In this document: piece after piece, positions 17,714 through 26,502 of the stretch
How the letters are laid out: every line of letters starts with the position of its first letter
How positions within the stretch are numbered: position 1 is the first letter of the stretch
Assembly: GCA_035463295.1 (NCBI GenBank)
Contig: DATHTK010000052.1
Location: forward strand, 9,846 to 73,845
Length of the DNA stretch: 64,000 nt
From: DATHTK01 sp035463295
GTDB lineage: Bacteria; Actinomycetota; Rubrobacteria; Rubrobacterales; Rubrobacteraceae
Reading direction: 5' to 3'
Translations under genes and position numbers: made by a program
Notes under the pieces: model-generated
The model's input: only the letters and a program-made list of their open reading frames with translations
Databases searched by the model: none
Told to the model about the DNA's origin: nothing

Positions 17714-18769
17714 TCAGCATCGGAAGAACACGTGCTCCGCGGAGAAGCCCGGGCCCAACGCGGAGAGCACGCCGAGATCCCCGGCGGCGTACTCGCCGCT
17801 CGCGAGGAAGCGTTCCAGGATAAAGAGGACCGTCACGCTGGACATATTGCCGAAGTCGCGCAGCACGCCGCGGGAGAAGGTCAGCCCGCCGGGTTCGAAT
17901 CCCAGGACCTCCTCGAAAGCCTGGAGCACCTTCGCCCCGCCGGGATGGAGGACGAAGTGCGCGAGGTCGGCGAAGTCGAGGCCGAGGGAGGTACAGGCTT
18001 CGGCGAGGTTGTCGCGCAACTTCTCGTGCACTATCCGGGGCACGCTCTTGCTGAGTTGCACCTTGAGGCCGGTCTCGACGAGCTCCCAGCCCATAACGTC
18101 CTCCGTCTCCGGCCAGGTCGTGCTGTGGCCGCCGAGCAGTCGCGGACCTCCCCCCCCGCTCGCCAGCACGACCGCCGCGGCTCCGTCGGAGAAGAGGCTC
18201 GTCGAGACCAGGTTGCTCTTGGATCGGTCGCCGCGCTGGAAGGTGAGGCCGGAGAGCTCGACGCCGACGAGGAGCACGAGCTGGTCCGGGTAGAGGCGGG
18301 CGTACTCCGAGGCGCGGGCGAGGCCCGCCGCTCCGGCGGCGCAACCCAGCCCCCAGATCGGTACGCGCCGCGTGTGCTCCGAGAGTCCCAGAGAGAAGAT
18401 CAACTTCGAGTCCAGCGAGGGCGTCGAGAGGCCCGTGGTAGAGACGAAGAAGATCGCGCCGACGTCCCCGGGATCCGCGCCCGCGCTGTCGAGCGCCCTT
18501 CTGGCCGCCTTCTCCGAGAGGTCGAGGGCGTGCTCGACGTAGAGGGCGTTCTTCTCGGGGAAGGTGTGGTCCTGGGCGAACCACTCGACGGGGACGCAGA
18601 AAAAGCGGCTCTCGACGTGGACGTTGTCGAAGATGGGCATGAGCCGCTCGACGTCTTTGTAGACCTCGGAGAACATACCCCGGGCGAACAGCTTCGCCTC
18701 CTCCTGCCCGACGCGATGAGGCGGGAGAGCGGTCGCCACGGAGAGGATCGCTGGTTCCGGCGCGCTCAA
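17714..18769 (-). CDS. Type III polyketide synthase (chalcone/stilbene synthase family)
   Basis: A 351-residue homodimeric condensing enzyme that extends an acyl-CoA with malonyl-CoA. The Cys-His-Asn triad is visible: Cys in WGLGCAAGAAGLARA (about residue 143), His in HFVLHPGGAKVL and Asn in RDFGNMSSVTVLFIL. TTG 18769 overlaps the nitroreductase stop (TTGA) and gives the family's usual 350-residue length; longer frames would overlap nitroreductase. The neighbouring ICMT-like methyltransferase suggests alkylpyrone or alkylresorcinol lipids that are methylated, as for BpsA/BpsB. The product is inferred. Confidence 0.92.
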   Translation of the reverse strand: MSAPEPAILSVATALPPHRVGQEEAKLFARGMFSEVYKDVERLMPIFDNVHVESRFFCVPVEWFAQDHTFPEKNALYVEHALDLSEKAARRALDSAGADPGDVGAIFFVSTTGLSTPSLDSKLIFSLGLSEHTRRVPIWGLGCAAGAAGLARASEYARLYPDQLVLLVGVELSGLTFQRGDRSKSNLVSTSLFSDGAAAVVLASGGGGPRLLGGHSTTWPETEDVMGWELVETGLKVQLSKSVPRIVHEKLRDNLAEACTSLGLDFADLAHFVLHPGGAKVLQAFEEVLGFEPGGLTFSRGVLRDFGNMSSVTVLFILERFLASGEYAAGDLGVLSALGPGFSAEHVFFRC

Positions 18770-19590
18770 CGGCCCCCCGGCGCACCTTCGGGTGTGCCGT
18801 TCGGAGCGAAGTCGGGCTCCGGTTCCTGGCAGGTATTGCGGAAGACGAACTGCGAGAGGCGTTTTCGCTGGCGGCTCGACCAGTCGATCGTCGGGCGCTT
18901 CCCCGCTTCGGGGACATACCCGAGTCGGTAGACGGCCATCAGCTCCAGGTCGTCGGGCACCGAGAGGAGTCGTTGTATCTTTTTCCAGTTCTCCGGGATC
19001 TCCATCGGTGTCGAGACGAATTGGATGCCCATCCCGATCGCCGCGGTGGTCAGCCATATGTTCTCGACCGCCGCCCCCATCCCGAAGACCGAGTAGAAGC
19101 CCGAGAGCTCTCCGGGACGGTACTCGGTCTTGTCCAGAAGCACCGCCAGCAGAAGCGGCGAGCCCGCGACCAGCTTCCGGTTGTCCTCGCCCAGGGTCCT
19201 AGGGACGCCGAAGCGGTTCATCACCGCCTGGCCCGCGTTGGAGAAGATCTGACGTCTGAAAGGCTTGAGTACCGAGGGCATCTGGTCGAAGTGTATCCCG
19301 TCACGCTTCTCCTCCATCTCAGCCTCGGAGAACCGGAAGTAGGGGCGGTAGCGCTTCCAGAAGGTGCCCTCTTCGAGCAATCGCGTCATGCTCTCGCCGC
19401 TGATCCGTGCGACCGCCTCGATCTTCTCCCGGTCGTCGACGAGGATGAAGCGCCAGGGCTGACTGTTGAAGTGGGACGGGGCCATCGCGGCGACTTCGAC
19501 CAGGAGGTGCTGGTGTTCGAGACTCACCGGGTCGGGAAGGAATGGACCGTTCGTCGTCCTGCGTCTCTTGAGCACCTCGAGGAATTCCAT
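18766..19590 (-). CDS. Nitroreductase-family flavoprotein
   Basis: A 274-residue FMN-dependent oxidoreductase fold. RRRTTNGPFLPDPV is the N-terminal FMN-phosphate region (usually RRSxR), APSHFNSQPWRFILVDD the conserved FMN loop, and FGMGAAVENIWLTTAAIGMGIQFVSTPM the second FMN motif; RLGYVPEAGKRPTIDW is the C-terminal tail. The substrate is unknown. Its stop overlaps the polyketide synthase start, so it is translationally coupled and may tailor the polyketide or reduce a quinone. An extended C-terminus (about residues 240-274) lies beyond the domain. Confidence 0.88.
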   Translation of the reverse strand: MEFLEVLKRRRTTNGPFLPDPVSLEHQHLLVEVAAMAPSHFNSQPWRFILVDDREKIEAVARISGESMTRLLEEGTFWKRYRPYFRFSEAEMEEKRDGIHFDQMPSVLKPFRRQIFSNAGQAVMNRFGVPRTLGEDNRKLVAGSPLLLAVLLDKTEYRPGELSGFYSVFGMGAAVENIWLTTAAIGMGIQFVSTPMEIPENWKKIQRLLSVPDDLELMAVYRLGYVPEAGKRPTIDWSSRQRKRLSQFVFRNTCQEPEPDFAPNGTPEGAPGGR

Positions 19591-19599
19591 ACGAGCCTC

Positions 19600-19905
19600 C
19601 TAGAGCATGGCTACGAAGCCGGTAGCGTAGAAGATCATGGCCAGCGCGGCCAGCCCCGCGTGGCCCGCCGTGCCCGCCCGAACTCGCGGTAGCACGACAA
19701 AGAGCAGCAGGACCGGGAGGAGAGCCCAGCGGTACGGCGCGCCCTGCAAGAAGCCGACGAGGACCGCGAGCGCCGCCGAGGTGAAGACGGCGAAGAAGAG
19801 CGCGTGATGCAACCAGCGAAAAGGCTTCGTGTCCACCACTCCGAACTGCACGAGCACCCCCAGCGCGAAGTTCGCCAGGAAAAGGACGGTGGCGGCGTAG
19901 AACAT
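19600..19905 (-). CDS. Small four-helix membrane protein
   Basis: A 101-residue protein that is almost entirely hydrophobic, with four predicted transmembrane segments (residues 3-22, 32-51, 57-75 and 82-101) and a His pair in RWLHHALFF. I do not recognise the family. It starts at ATG 19905 with AGGAG upstream and is the first gene of the run leading through nitroreductase to the type III polyketide synthase, with only 9 nt to the next gene. Confidence 0.72.
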   Translation of the reverse strand: MFYAATVLFLANFALGVLVQFGVVDTKPFRWLHHALFFAVFTSAALAVLVGFLQGAPYRWALLPVLLLFVVLPRVRAGTAGHAGLAALAMIFYATGFVAML

Positions 19906-20077
19906 CAGGGCCTGCTCCTAGAGGTCATCAACGCCCCGTTATAGCACAAGGGCCGCGGGCCGGTGCGTCAGCTATCGTCGGGCGAACGCGTGCTGCCCGG
20001 GGATACCTGGGCGGTGTGATGCTAAGATTCGTAACCTGATGAAACGCGCGCATAAGATTGTTTAGCTAGGGGGCGAG

Positions 20078-21319
20078 ATGGAGAGCGGACGCCCGGCTGC
20101 TTACGTGACGGGGGTGGGAGTCGTCAGCCCCATAGGCATAGGCCGCAAGAAGTTCTGGGGTTCACTCCTGGCGAACGAGAGCGGGGCGGGACCGATAACG
20201 CTCTTTGATCCGGAGGGCTTCGAGGTCAGGATCGCCGCGGAGTGCAATGACTTCGACCCGCAGGACTTCATGGACCGGAAGGTCGTTCCCCGGACCGACC
20301 GCTTCGGCCAGATGGGGCTCGCCTCGGCCAAGCTCGCCCTCGAGGATGCGCACGCCTGGGGCGAGTTGAACGAGAGGCCCGAGCGCGTCGGTCTCGTTCT
20401 GGGCAGCGGCATCGGTGGCGTCTCCAGCATGGAGCAAACCCAGGCCACGATAGATACCCGGGGACCCTCGCGGGTCAATCCGTTCTCGGTCACCAAGATC
20501 ATGCCGAACTCGGCCGCCGCTCACGTCGCCATCCAGCTCGGCGTGCAGGGTCCCTCGACAACCGGCGCCCTCGCCTGTACCTGCGGCACGGACATGATGG
20601 GCATCGGCCACGACCTCATAAGACGCGGGGACGCCGACGTCGTCATCTGCGGCGCGACGGAGGCGACGATCACCCCGGTCATCGTCGCCGGGTTTATCGC
20701 GATGCGCGCGATGAGCCGCCGCAACGACGATCCGAAGGGGGCGTGCCGGCCCTACGACGAGGACCACAACGGCTTCCTTATCGGGGAGGGGGCGGGCGTG
20801 GTGATCCTGGAGAGCGCCGCGTCGGTCGAGCGCCGGGGCGCCGAGCCCTACGCGAAGCTGACGAGCATCGGGCGCACGACCGACGCCTACAACATGACCG
20901 ACCCCGATCCCAAAGGCAAGGGAATACTCCGGGCAATGCGACTCGCCGTGAAGAACGCCGGGCTAGAGGGCGAGCGAATCGGCTACATCAACCCCCACGG
21001 GACGGGCACCGTCGCCGGCGACGCCCCCGAGTCGCAGTCGATGGCCCGGATCAACCCGGACGCCAAGGTGTCCGCCACGAAGTCGAACCTGGGCCACTCT
21101 CTGGGCGCGAGCGGCGCAATCGAGACGGCCATCTGCGCGCTGGCTATAAAGGAGAGGACGATCCCCCCGATGCGCAACCTCACCAAGGTCGCCGAGGGAT
21201 GCGCCTACCTCGACTACGTCGTGAACGAGCCTCGAGAGGCCCCGGACCTGGAGGCCGCCCTGTGCGTGAACCTCGGCGTCGGCGGGCATAACGCAGCGGT
21301 CGTCCTCGAGCGAGCGTAG
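20078..21319 (+). CDS. fabF: 3-oxoacyl-ACP synthase II (KAS II)
   Basis: Condenses acyl-ACP with malonyl-ACP in fatty-acid elongation. The 413-residue thiolase-fold enzyme starts AYVTGVGVVSPIGIGRKKFW; the nucleophile is in GALACTCGTDMMGIG (a variant of the usual TACATG), the two catalytic histidines are in NPHGTGTVAGDAPES and KSNLGHSLGASGAIE, and it ends with NLGVGGHNAAVVLE. GGGGGCGAG precedes ATG 20078. It is the first gene of a three-gene plus-strand unit with a peroxiredoxin and a DUF456 protein. Confidence 0.93.
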   Translation: MESGRPAAYVTGVGVVSPIGIGRKKFWGSLLANESGAGPITLFDPEGFEVRIAAECNDFDPQDFMDRKVVPRTDRFGQMGLASAKLALEDAHAWGELNERPERVGLVLGSGIGGVSSMEQTQATIDTRGPSRVNPFSVTKIMPNSAAAHVAIQLGVQGPSTTGALACTCGTDMMGIGHDLIRRGDADVVICGATEATITPVIVAGFIAMRAMSRRNDDPKGACRPYDEDHNGFLIGEGAGVVILESAASVERRGAEPYAKLTSIGRTTDAYNMTDPDPKGKGILRAMRLAVKNAGLEGERIGYINPHGTGTVAGDAPESQSMARINPDAKVSATKSNLGHSLGASGAIETAICALAIKERTIPPMRNLTKVAEGCAYLDYVVNEPREAPDLEAALCVNLGVGGHNAAVVLERA

Positions 21320-21332
21320 GAGCGGGGGCGAC

Positions 21333-21896
21333 TTGTCCGGGGATCTTTACCGCATACCGGAAGGAATCCCGGCTCCCTCGGACGACGGAGCCGCGGATCA
21401 TCTCCCGGGAACCGTACTCCCTTCGCTACCGCTGGCGTCTACGGCGGGAGATACGGTGGACCTCTCGACCCTCCCCGAGACGGCCGTCGTCTACTGTTAC
21501 CCGATGACGGGCAGGCCCGACCGGGAATTGCCGGAGGGGTGGGACGAGATCCCGGGCGCCCGCGGGTGCACGCCGCAGTCGTGCGCCTTCCGCGACCACC
21601 ACGCGCAGATAAGAGCGCTCGGCGCGCGGGTCTTCGGTCTCAGCACCCAGGACACGGACTACCAGAGGGAAGCGGTGGATCGCCTGCGCCTTCCCTACGA
21701 GTTACTGAGCGACGAGGAGTTGAGCTTCACGCGAGCGCTAGAGCTTCCCACTTTCGAGGCCGAGGGTACGACCTTGCTGAAGCGCCTGACCTTCGTCTCC
21801 GAAAACGGGAGGATAACGAAGGTCTTCTATCCCGTCTTCCCGCCGGGCGAGAACGCGGCCGCTGTCGTCGAGTGGCTCGAGCGGCGACGGCGGTGA
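21333..21896 (+). CDS. Peroxiredoxin (AhpC/TSA family, PrxQ-like cysteine pair)
   Basis: A 187-residue thioredoxin-fold peroxidase. The active-site helix reads GARGCTPQSCAFRDHH, giving Cys79 (peroxidatic) and Cys84 (resolving) in the C-x4-C spacing of PrxQ/BCP, with the Arg/Asp of CAFRD. Substrate strand VVYCYPMTGRP and GLSTQDTDYQREAVDRLRLPYELLSDE follow the fold. Start is TTG 21333, 13 nt after fabF. It likely reduces hydroperoxides in the cytosol, protecting lipid synthesis; substrate preference is unproven. Confidence 0.88.
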   Translation: MSGDLYRIPEGIPAPSDDGAADHLPGTVLPSLPLASTAGDTVDLSTLPETAVVYCYPMTGRPDRELPEGWDEIPGARGCTPQSCAFRDHHAQIRALGARVFGLSTQDTDYQREAVDRLRLPYELLSDEELSFTRALELPTFEAEGTTLLKRLTFVSENGRITKVFYPVFPPGENAAAVVEWLERRRR

Positions 21897-21931
21897 GCGT
21901 CGGGCGCCGACCACCGAGCGGCATCTGAGGC

Positions 21932-22489
21932 GTGGAAGTGCCGGGAGATCTGCTGCTCTGGGGAACCCTGATCGTCATGCTCGTCGGGCTGGCGGGGAGC
22001 GTGCTACCGGGGCTGCCGGGGGTGCCCCTCATCTTTCTCTCCGCGCTCGTCTACGGGATCGCGACGGGCTTCGAGCCCGTCGGGGTCGCTGTGATCGTGC
22101 TCCTCGGCGTCCTCGCCGCCCTGGCCCTCGTCGTGGACTTCTTCGCCACCGCATACGGTGCGCGCAGGTTCGGCGCTAGCGGCTGGGGCACGGTCGGCGG
22201 CGCGGTCGGCGGGATCGTGGGCGCTCTAGCCGGCGCGCTCTTCTTCGGAATCGGGGCTCTCTTCGGCCTGATCCTCGGAACCATCGGGGGCGTCTTTCTC
22301 GGCGAGTTCCTCCATCGCCGTCATCACACGGACCTCTCCACTGGCGAGCCCGCGTCCGGGCGAGGGGACTGGCGGCGAGCCTCCCGCGCCGCGGGCGGGG
22401 TCTTCGTCGGCTACGTCGCCTCTGCCATCTCGCAGGGACTCCTCGGTGCGCTCAGCGTGCTCGTCTTCGTTCTGGCGCTGATCTACTAG
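21932..22489 (+). CDS. DUF456-family membrane protein
   Basis: A 185-residue protein with the DUF456 pattern: an N-terminal helix with GLAGSVLPGLPGVPLIFLSALVYG, then LVVDFFATAYGARRFGASGWGTVGGAVGGIVGAL and a Gly-rich hydrophobic stretch (GALFGLILGTIGGVFLGEFL), and a final helix. Four to five transmembrane segments; the loop at residues 130-150 is hydrophilic with a His cluster (HRRHHTD). The function of the family is unknown. Start is GTG 21932 (MEVPGD), co-directional with the peroxiredoxin. Confidence 0.85.
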   Translation: MEVPGDLLLWGTLIVMLVGLAGSVLPGLPGVPLIFLSALVYGIATGFEPVGVAVIVLLGVLAALALVVDFFATAYGARRFGASGWGTVGGAVGGIVGALAGALFFGIGALFGLILGTIGGVFLGEFLHRRHHTDLSTGEPASGRGDWRRASRAAGGVFVGYVASAISQGLLGALSVLVFVLALIY

Positions 22490-22525
22490 AATTTCAGCCA
22501 GAACCGTAGCCGCTTAGGCCAGTCG

Positions 22526-22544
22526 GGGTTGCTCCCGGCAACCC
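22526..22544. terminator. Hairpin between convergent genes
   Basis: GGGTTGC and GCAACCC form a perfect 7-bp stem with a 5-nt loop in the 96-nt gap between the plus-strand DUF456 gene and the minus-strand PAC2 gene. No run of T follows on either strand, so if it is a terminator it is a weak or U-less one. Confidence 0.4.
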
Positions 22545-22585
22545 TGAAATGCTGACAAGCGAGAGCGGAGCCCGTAGCGTGCTGA

Positions 22586-23473
22586 CTAGCTCTCCTCCTC
22601 ACGGCGTTGCTGGCGGAGAAAGCTCTCGAGCTCGAGGGCGAGCTCGTCGCCGGAGGGCAGGTCCCTCGACTCCTGGTCCGCATAGGAGTCGAAGCGCTCC
22701 TCGAGCATGCGCACGTAGGAGGCGAGGTCCTCGTCCCGGGATACGGCCACCGAGACCTGCTCCTGGTAGGTGGCGGCGGTCTGTTCCAGGTCGGAGGTAT
22801 CGACCGCGACCCCAAGAAGGGTGGAGAGACCGTCGAGGAGGGCGAGGGCGGCGGGGGCCGAAGGGACGGCCGGCAGGTAGTGCGGCACCGAAGCCCAGAA
22901 GCTCACGGAGGGGAGCCCGGCCTCCGCACACGCGCGGTGCAGGACGCCGGTTATGCCCGTCGGGCCCTCATAGCGCGAGGCCGAGAGGCCCAATGACTCG
23001 ACCAGCGCCGGGTCCTGGGAGTTCGCCGAGACCGCGACGGGCCGTGAGTGGGGCACGTCGGCGAGCAGGGCACCCATCGTAACGACGAGCTCCACGCCTA
23101 GCTTCTTCGCCAGCTCGGCGACTGCGCCCGAGAAAGAACGCCAGCGGAAGTTCGGTTCCGGCCCGGAGAGCAAGACGACCCCCCTGCCGCCCGCAGCCTC
23201 GACCCTCGGCGCGGTCGCCGAGACGACGTTCTCGGGCCATTCGATCGTGCGGGTAACCCCGTCCGTGAGCTTGATCTGGGGCCTCGTGGTCCCGTAGTCG
23301 AAGAACTCCTCGCCGTCGAAGGACCCGAACCGACGAACCTCCCACGAGCTGGCGAGCGCCCCGAGCGCGACGCTAGCGGCGTCAGCGGCGTCGTTCCATC
23401 CCGTAAAAGCGGCGATCAAGACCGGACGCTCCAACTCCGGACGCCACTCCAGCCTGAGATACCTGTTCTCCAT
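22586..23473 (-). CDS. PAC2-family protein
   Basis: A 295-residue protein of the PAC2 (proteasome assembly chaperone-like) family widely conserved in Actinobacteria: RPVLIAAFTGWNDAADAASVALGAL at the N-terminus, VVLLSGPEPNFRWRSF, GVELVVTMGALLADVPHSRPV and GPTGITGVLHRACAEAGLPSVSFWASVPHYLP, followed by a helical tail. Function is unclear; in archaeal relatives it links to proteasome assembly. No ribosome site is visible before ATG 23473; instead TAAGCT lies six nt before it, which would suit a leaderless mRNA though no good -35 is seen. Confidence 0.88.
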   Translation of the reverse strand: MENRYLRLEWRPELERPVLIAAFTGWNDAADAASVALGALASSWEVRRFGSFDGEEFFDYGTTRPQIKLTDGVTRTIEWPENVVSATAPRVEAAGGRGVVLLSGPEPNFRWRSFSGAVAELAKKLGVELVVTMGALLADVPHSRPVAVSANSQDPALVESLGLSASRYEGPTGITGVLHRACAEAGLPSVSFWASVPHYLPAVPSAPAALALLDGLSTLLGVAVDTSDLEQTAATYQEQVSVAVSRDEDLASYVRMLEERFDSYADQESRDLPSGDELALELESFLRQQRREEES

Positions 23474-23514
23474 AGGGCTAGCTTATCATGCTCGATCCGA
23501 AGCCGGACCGGGGG

Positions 23515-24744
23515 CTACCCGCCCGGGTGCTCGACGCGATACACGGAGCCAGAACCCCTCTCGAGGTAATACAGCCTGCCCGCGTGGTCCACCTTCAGGT
23601 CCACGGGTAGTGAAGCACCCTTCGCGAAGTTGGAGACGGTCTGTGTCCCTGGGTCGTAGGTCCGGATCCAACCAGCGCAGAAGTCAGCGAAGAAGTAGTC
23701 GCCGACGTAGCGGGCCGGGAACTGTACGGTCTGGGGGTTATAGAAGGTACCGCCGGTGATCGCGCACTCGCCTCCGGGGCGCGTATTATCCTGCCGGTAA
23801 GAGTAGATCGGCTTTCTGTGCTGGAAGCCGGCCGGCGGCGGTGGGCTGTCCTCGAACCGCTCGGATCCTTCGTAGTAGGGCCAGCCGTAGTTTGCCCCGG
23901 CGACACCCCGGTTGATCTCCTCCCACGTCTGCTGACCGACGTCGTTGATGAAGATGGTTCCCTCGCCCGGCCGGACCGCGAAGGTGTAGGGGTTGCGAAG
24001 CCCGCGCGCCCAGATGGCCTTGTTCTTCCCCTTCACCCCCTCACGGTCGTAGAAGGGGTTGTCCTTCGGTATGCTGCCGTTCTTGTTGATCCTGAGCATC
24101 TTTCCGAGAAGGTTCTTGAACGACTGCGCGTTCTTCGGGTTGGCGTTCTCGCCGACGGCGACGTACAGCTTGCCGTCTTCACCGAAGTGGAGCGCCCCGC
24201 CGTTGTGGTTGAGCTTGTCCTCGCTCAGGTTGTTGAGACGCAGGATCAGCTTCCCGCTGCCGGGGACGGCCTCGTTGCCATCGGCGGTAAACCTGACGAT
24301 GCGGTTGTGCACCGGCTGCGTTGCGGTTGCATTCCGGGTGAAGTAGAGGTAGACGTACTGATTGTCGCGGAAATTGGGATCGAAGGCGACCCCGAGCAGC
24401 CCTCGCTCGCCTCCCGAAGCCACGATTCGCGAGAGGTCGATAAACGGCCGGGCTACAAGATCGTCTCTCCTGTTGATTACTCGGAGCCTGCCGGTCTGCT
24501 CCGCCACGAACAGGCGCCCGTCGGGGGCAAACGCCATAGTCGTAGGCTTGCTTATATCGGAAGCGACCCGCTTCTGCTCGAACCCCGGAGGCAGCGTGGC
24601 CGCACCCGCGGCCGACCGAGCGACGAGAGAGAGCGCGCAGAGGGCCAAGACCAGGGCGAGGATTACCATCAACAGGCCAGGTACCAGCCCACCGCGCTCG
24701 CTTTCAGAGGTCTTCGCATTGCTTGTTCCAGCGATCGCGCGCAT
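23515..24744 (-). CDS. PQQ-dependent sugar dehydrogenase (GSDH/sorbosone dehydrogenase fold)
   Basis: A 409-residue exported beta-propeller. After ATG 24744 (GGGAGG six nt upstream) comes a membrane anchor or signal (GLLMVILALVLALCALSLVARSA, about residues 20-45), then the propeller: MAFAPDGRLFVAEQTGRLRVI, RGLLGVAFDPNFRDNQYVYLYFTR, HNGGALHFGEDGKLYVAVGENANP, RGLRNPYTFAVRPGEGTIFINDVGQQTWEEIN and GANYGWPYYEG, the classic PQQ/calcium motifs of soluble glucose or aldose sugar dehydrogenases. It likely oxidises a sugar outside the membrane. A longer frame to 24849 lacks a ribosome site. It ends 41 nt from PAC2. Confidence 0.9.
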   Translation of the reverse strand: MRAIAGTSNAKTSESERGGLVPGLLMVILALVLALCALSLVARSAAGAATLPPGFEQKRVASDISKPTTMAFAPDGRLFVAEQTGRLRVINRRDDLVARPFIDLSRIVASGGERGLLGVAFDPNFRDNQYVYLYFTRNATATQPVHNRIVRFTADGNEAVPGSGKLILRLNNLSEDKLNHNGGALHFGEDGKLYVAVGENANPKNAQSFKNLLGKMLRINKNGSIPKDNPFYDREGVKGKNKAIWARGLRNPYTFAVRPGEGTIFINDVGQQTWEEINRGVAGANYGWPYYEGSERFEDSPPPPAGFQHRKPIYSYRQDNTRPGGECAITGGTFYNPQTVQFPARYVGDYFFADFCAGWIRTYDPGTQTVSNFAKGASLPVDLKVDHAGRLYYLERGSGSVYRVEHPGG

Positions 24745-24841
24745 GACGTCCTCCCGATCCAGATAGTCAATTACGTTCCGCATCATACAGCACGCTCGTC
24801 GGCGCAACGTTGCGGGACGTGCCATTCCCCTGCCACTCTTC

Positions 24842-25420
24842 TCAGGCAAAGCTCCGATTCAGACGCAGGGCGTGGTCCAGGCGGCGCAGGTACTCAGGCT
24901 CGGGAATCTCCACCGCTCCGAGGCGGGCGAGGTGGTCGTTCTGGATCTGGCAGTCGAGCAGCGTGAAGCCCCTCGCTCGAAGGCGCTCGACGAGGCGTAC
25001 GAGGCAGACCTTGGAGGCATCGCTGGCGCGGCTGAACATGGACTCGCCCATAAAGGCCGCGCCCAGAGAGACGCCGTAGAGACCGCCTGCGAGCTCTCCG
25101 TCCCTGTACGCCTCGACGCTGTGGGCCTTGCCGGCCTCGTGAAAGCGCACGAAAGCGTCTATTATCTCGGTGTTGATCCAGGTCTCGTCGCGGTCGGCGC
25201 ACGCCCGGATCACCGCCTCGAAGTCGTGGTCGACGCGAACCTCGTAGGTCCCCTTGCGGATCACGCGCGCGAGCGACCTGGAGACGCGCAGGGCGTCGAG
25301 CTCCAGAACGGACCGCGGGTCCGAACGATAGAACTCCAGCCGCCCGTATGCGTCGGCCATCGGGAAAGCACCGGCCCGGTAACACGCCTCCAGGATCTCC
25401 GGCGTCAGCTTCACGCCCAC
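24842..25420 (-). CDS. aat: Leucyl/phenylalanyl-tRNA--protein transferase
   Basis: N-end-rule enzyme that adds Leu or Phe from aminoacyl-tRNA to proteins with N-terminal Lys or Arg, marking them for ClpS/ClpAP. The 192 residues show YRAGAFPMADAYGRLEFYRSDPRSVLEL, ETWINTEIIDAFVRFHEAGKAHSVEAYRDGELAGGLYGVSLGAAFMGESMFSRASDASK and LLDCQIQNDHLARLGAVEI, all conserved Aat segments. GTG 25420 is the longest start; GTG 25414 (MKLTPEIL) is also plausible because TAGTAT lies exactly six nt upstream of it, as in a leaderless gene. Confidence 0.93.
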   Translation of the reverse strand: MGVKLTPEILEACYRAGAFPMADAYGRLEFYRSDPRSVLELDALRVSRSLARVIRKGTYEVRVDHDFEAVIRACADRDETWINTEIIDAFVRFHEAGKAHSVEAYRDGELAGGLYGVSLGAAFMGESMFSRASDASKVCLVRLVERLRARGFTLLDCQIQNDHLARLGAVEIPEPEYLRRLDHALRLNRSFA

Positions 25421-25513
25421 ATACTAGATCCGGCGCCGGTACGCGCGCCACGACGAAGCGAGACCGATTCGACCCGGAGCCACTTTCGGACCATCCCGCC
25501 GTCCCCCACCCGC

Positions 25514-26500
25514 TCAGAAGAGGGGCACGACGGCCCCGACCGTAGCGCCGTGCAGGTTGAGCACCGCGGGCGGCTCCGGCTCGTCTGGCGCGCTGGCCCC
25601 GCGGCGGGCGAGGGCGGCCAGAGCGGCGGGACGCACGGCGCGCCCCGCGCCGTCGGAGATCTTGAGCGCGAGTCCCCAGCCGTCGGGGCTGCCCGCTGCA
25701 AAGACCCCCTCGGCCCCGCTCTTGGCGAGCAGACGGGTCCCGCGCATCACGGCGGTGTCGAACCTGCCCGTACCGGCGACCAGGTGTGGATGGTCCCGCA
25801 TCGCCCGGCGCAGGCGGCCGGCGGCTTCGGGGAGGTACTCGCCGCTCGCCAGTCGGGCAAAGCCCGTTGCGAGGTTCGCGAGCGGCATAGCGAAAGCCGG
25901 CACGCCGCAGCCGTCCACCCCCACGAGCAGGTCGTCGCCATCGAGGGCGCAGACCCGCGCGACGATCTCCAGTACGCGCCGCTGCAACGGGTGGTGGAGA
26001 GAGCGGTAGCAGGCCGTCGGCCAGCCCTCGTGAACGCAGACGGCGAGCATGCCGGCGTGCTTCCCAGAGCAGTTGCAGTGGATGGCCCCCGGCTCGCGGC
26101 CCCGGCGGGCGAGCTCGGCGGCCGCCGGCCCGTACAGGGGCGGGTGCGCCCCGCTCTGGAGGTCTCTCTCCGAGAGACCCGCTTTATCCAGGATCGAGCG
26201 CACCGCGGCGAGGTGTGGTCCCTCGGCGCTGTGCGAAGCGCACGCGACGGCGAGCTCCTCGTCGGTGAGCCCGAGGTCGTCGGCAGCACCGGTAAGCACG
26301 AGCGGGAGGGCCTGGAGAGGCTTCACGGACGAGCGGGCGTAGACGTAGCCGTGCGGGTCCCCGACGGCGTCGAGGAGCTTGCCGGACGGGTCGCACACCG
26401 CGAGGCGACCCCGGTGGACGCTCTCGACGATCGCGCCGCGCCAAACGCCGACGAGCGGCTCATCGGCGGGGAGGCCGGCGGTGGGATCCCCGGGTCGCAG
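25514..26500 (-). CDS. Asparaginase (type II/AnsA-unrelated, rhizobial-type family)
   Basis: Hydrolyses asparagine to aspartate. The frame reads DEPLVGVWRGAIVESVHRG, ARSSVKPLQALPLV, ACASHSAEGPHLAAVRSIL, HCNCSGKHAGMLAVCVHEGWP (the SGKH active-site region) and VGVDGCGVPAFAMPL, which define the asparaginase II family of about 320-330 residues. No ATG, GTG or TTG covers the conserved N-terminus; the first usable one would cut the DEPL...VHRG motif. CTG 26500 has GAGGAG five nt upstream, overlapping the end of the preceding gene, so I place the start there (328 residues). A sequence error is the alternative. Confidence 0.85.
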   Translation of the reverse strand: MRPGDPTAGLPADEPLVGVWRGAIVESVHRGRLAVCDPSGKLLDAVGDPHGYVYARSSVKPLQALPLVLTGAADDLGLTDEELAVACASHSAEGPHLAAVRSILDKAGLSERDLQSGAHPPLYGPAAAELARRGREPGAIHCNCSGKHAGMLAVCVHEGWPTACYRSLHHPLQRRVLEIVARVCALDGDDLLVGVDGCGVPAFAMPLANLATGFARLASGEYLPEAAGRLRRAMRDHPHLVAGTGRFDTAVMRGTRLLAKSGAEGVFAAGSPDGWGLALKISDGAGRAVRPAALAALARRGASAPDEPEPPAVLNLHGATVGAVVPLF

Positions 26501-26502
26501 GC

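Noticed and set aside
17885..17905. tRNA T-loop-like sequence GGGTTCGAATCCCAGG
   Set aside because: It lies within the type III PKS gene and no cloverleaf can be built around it.
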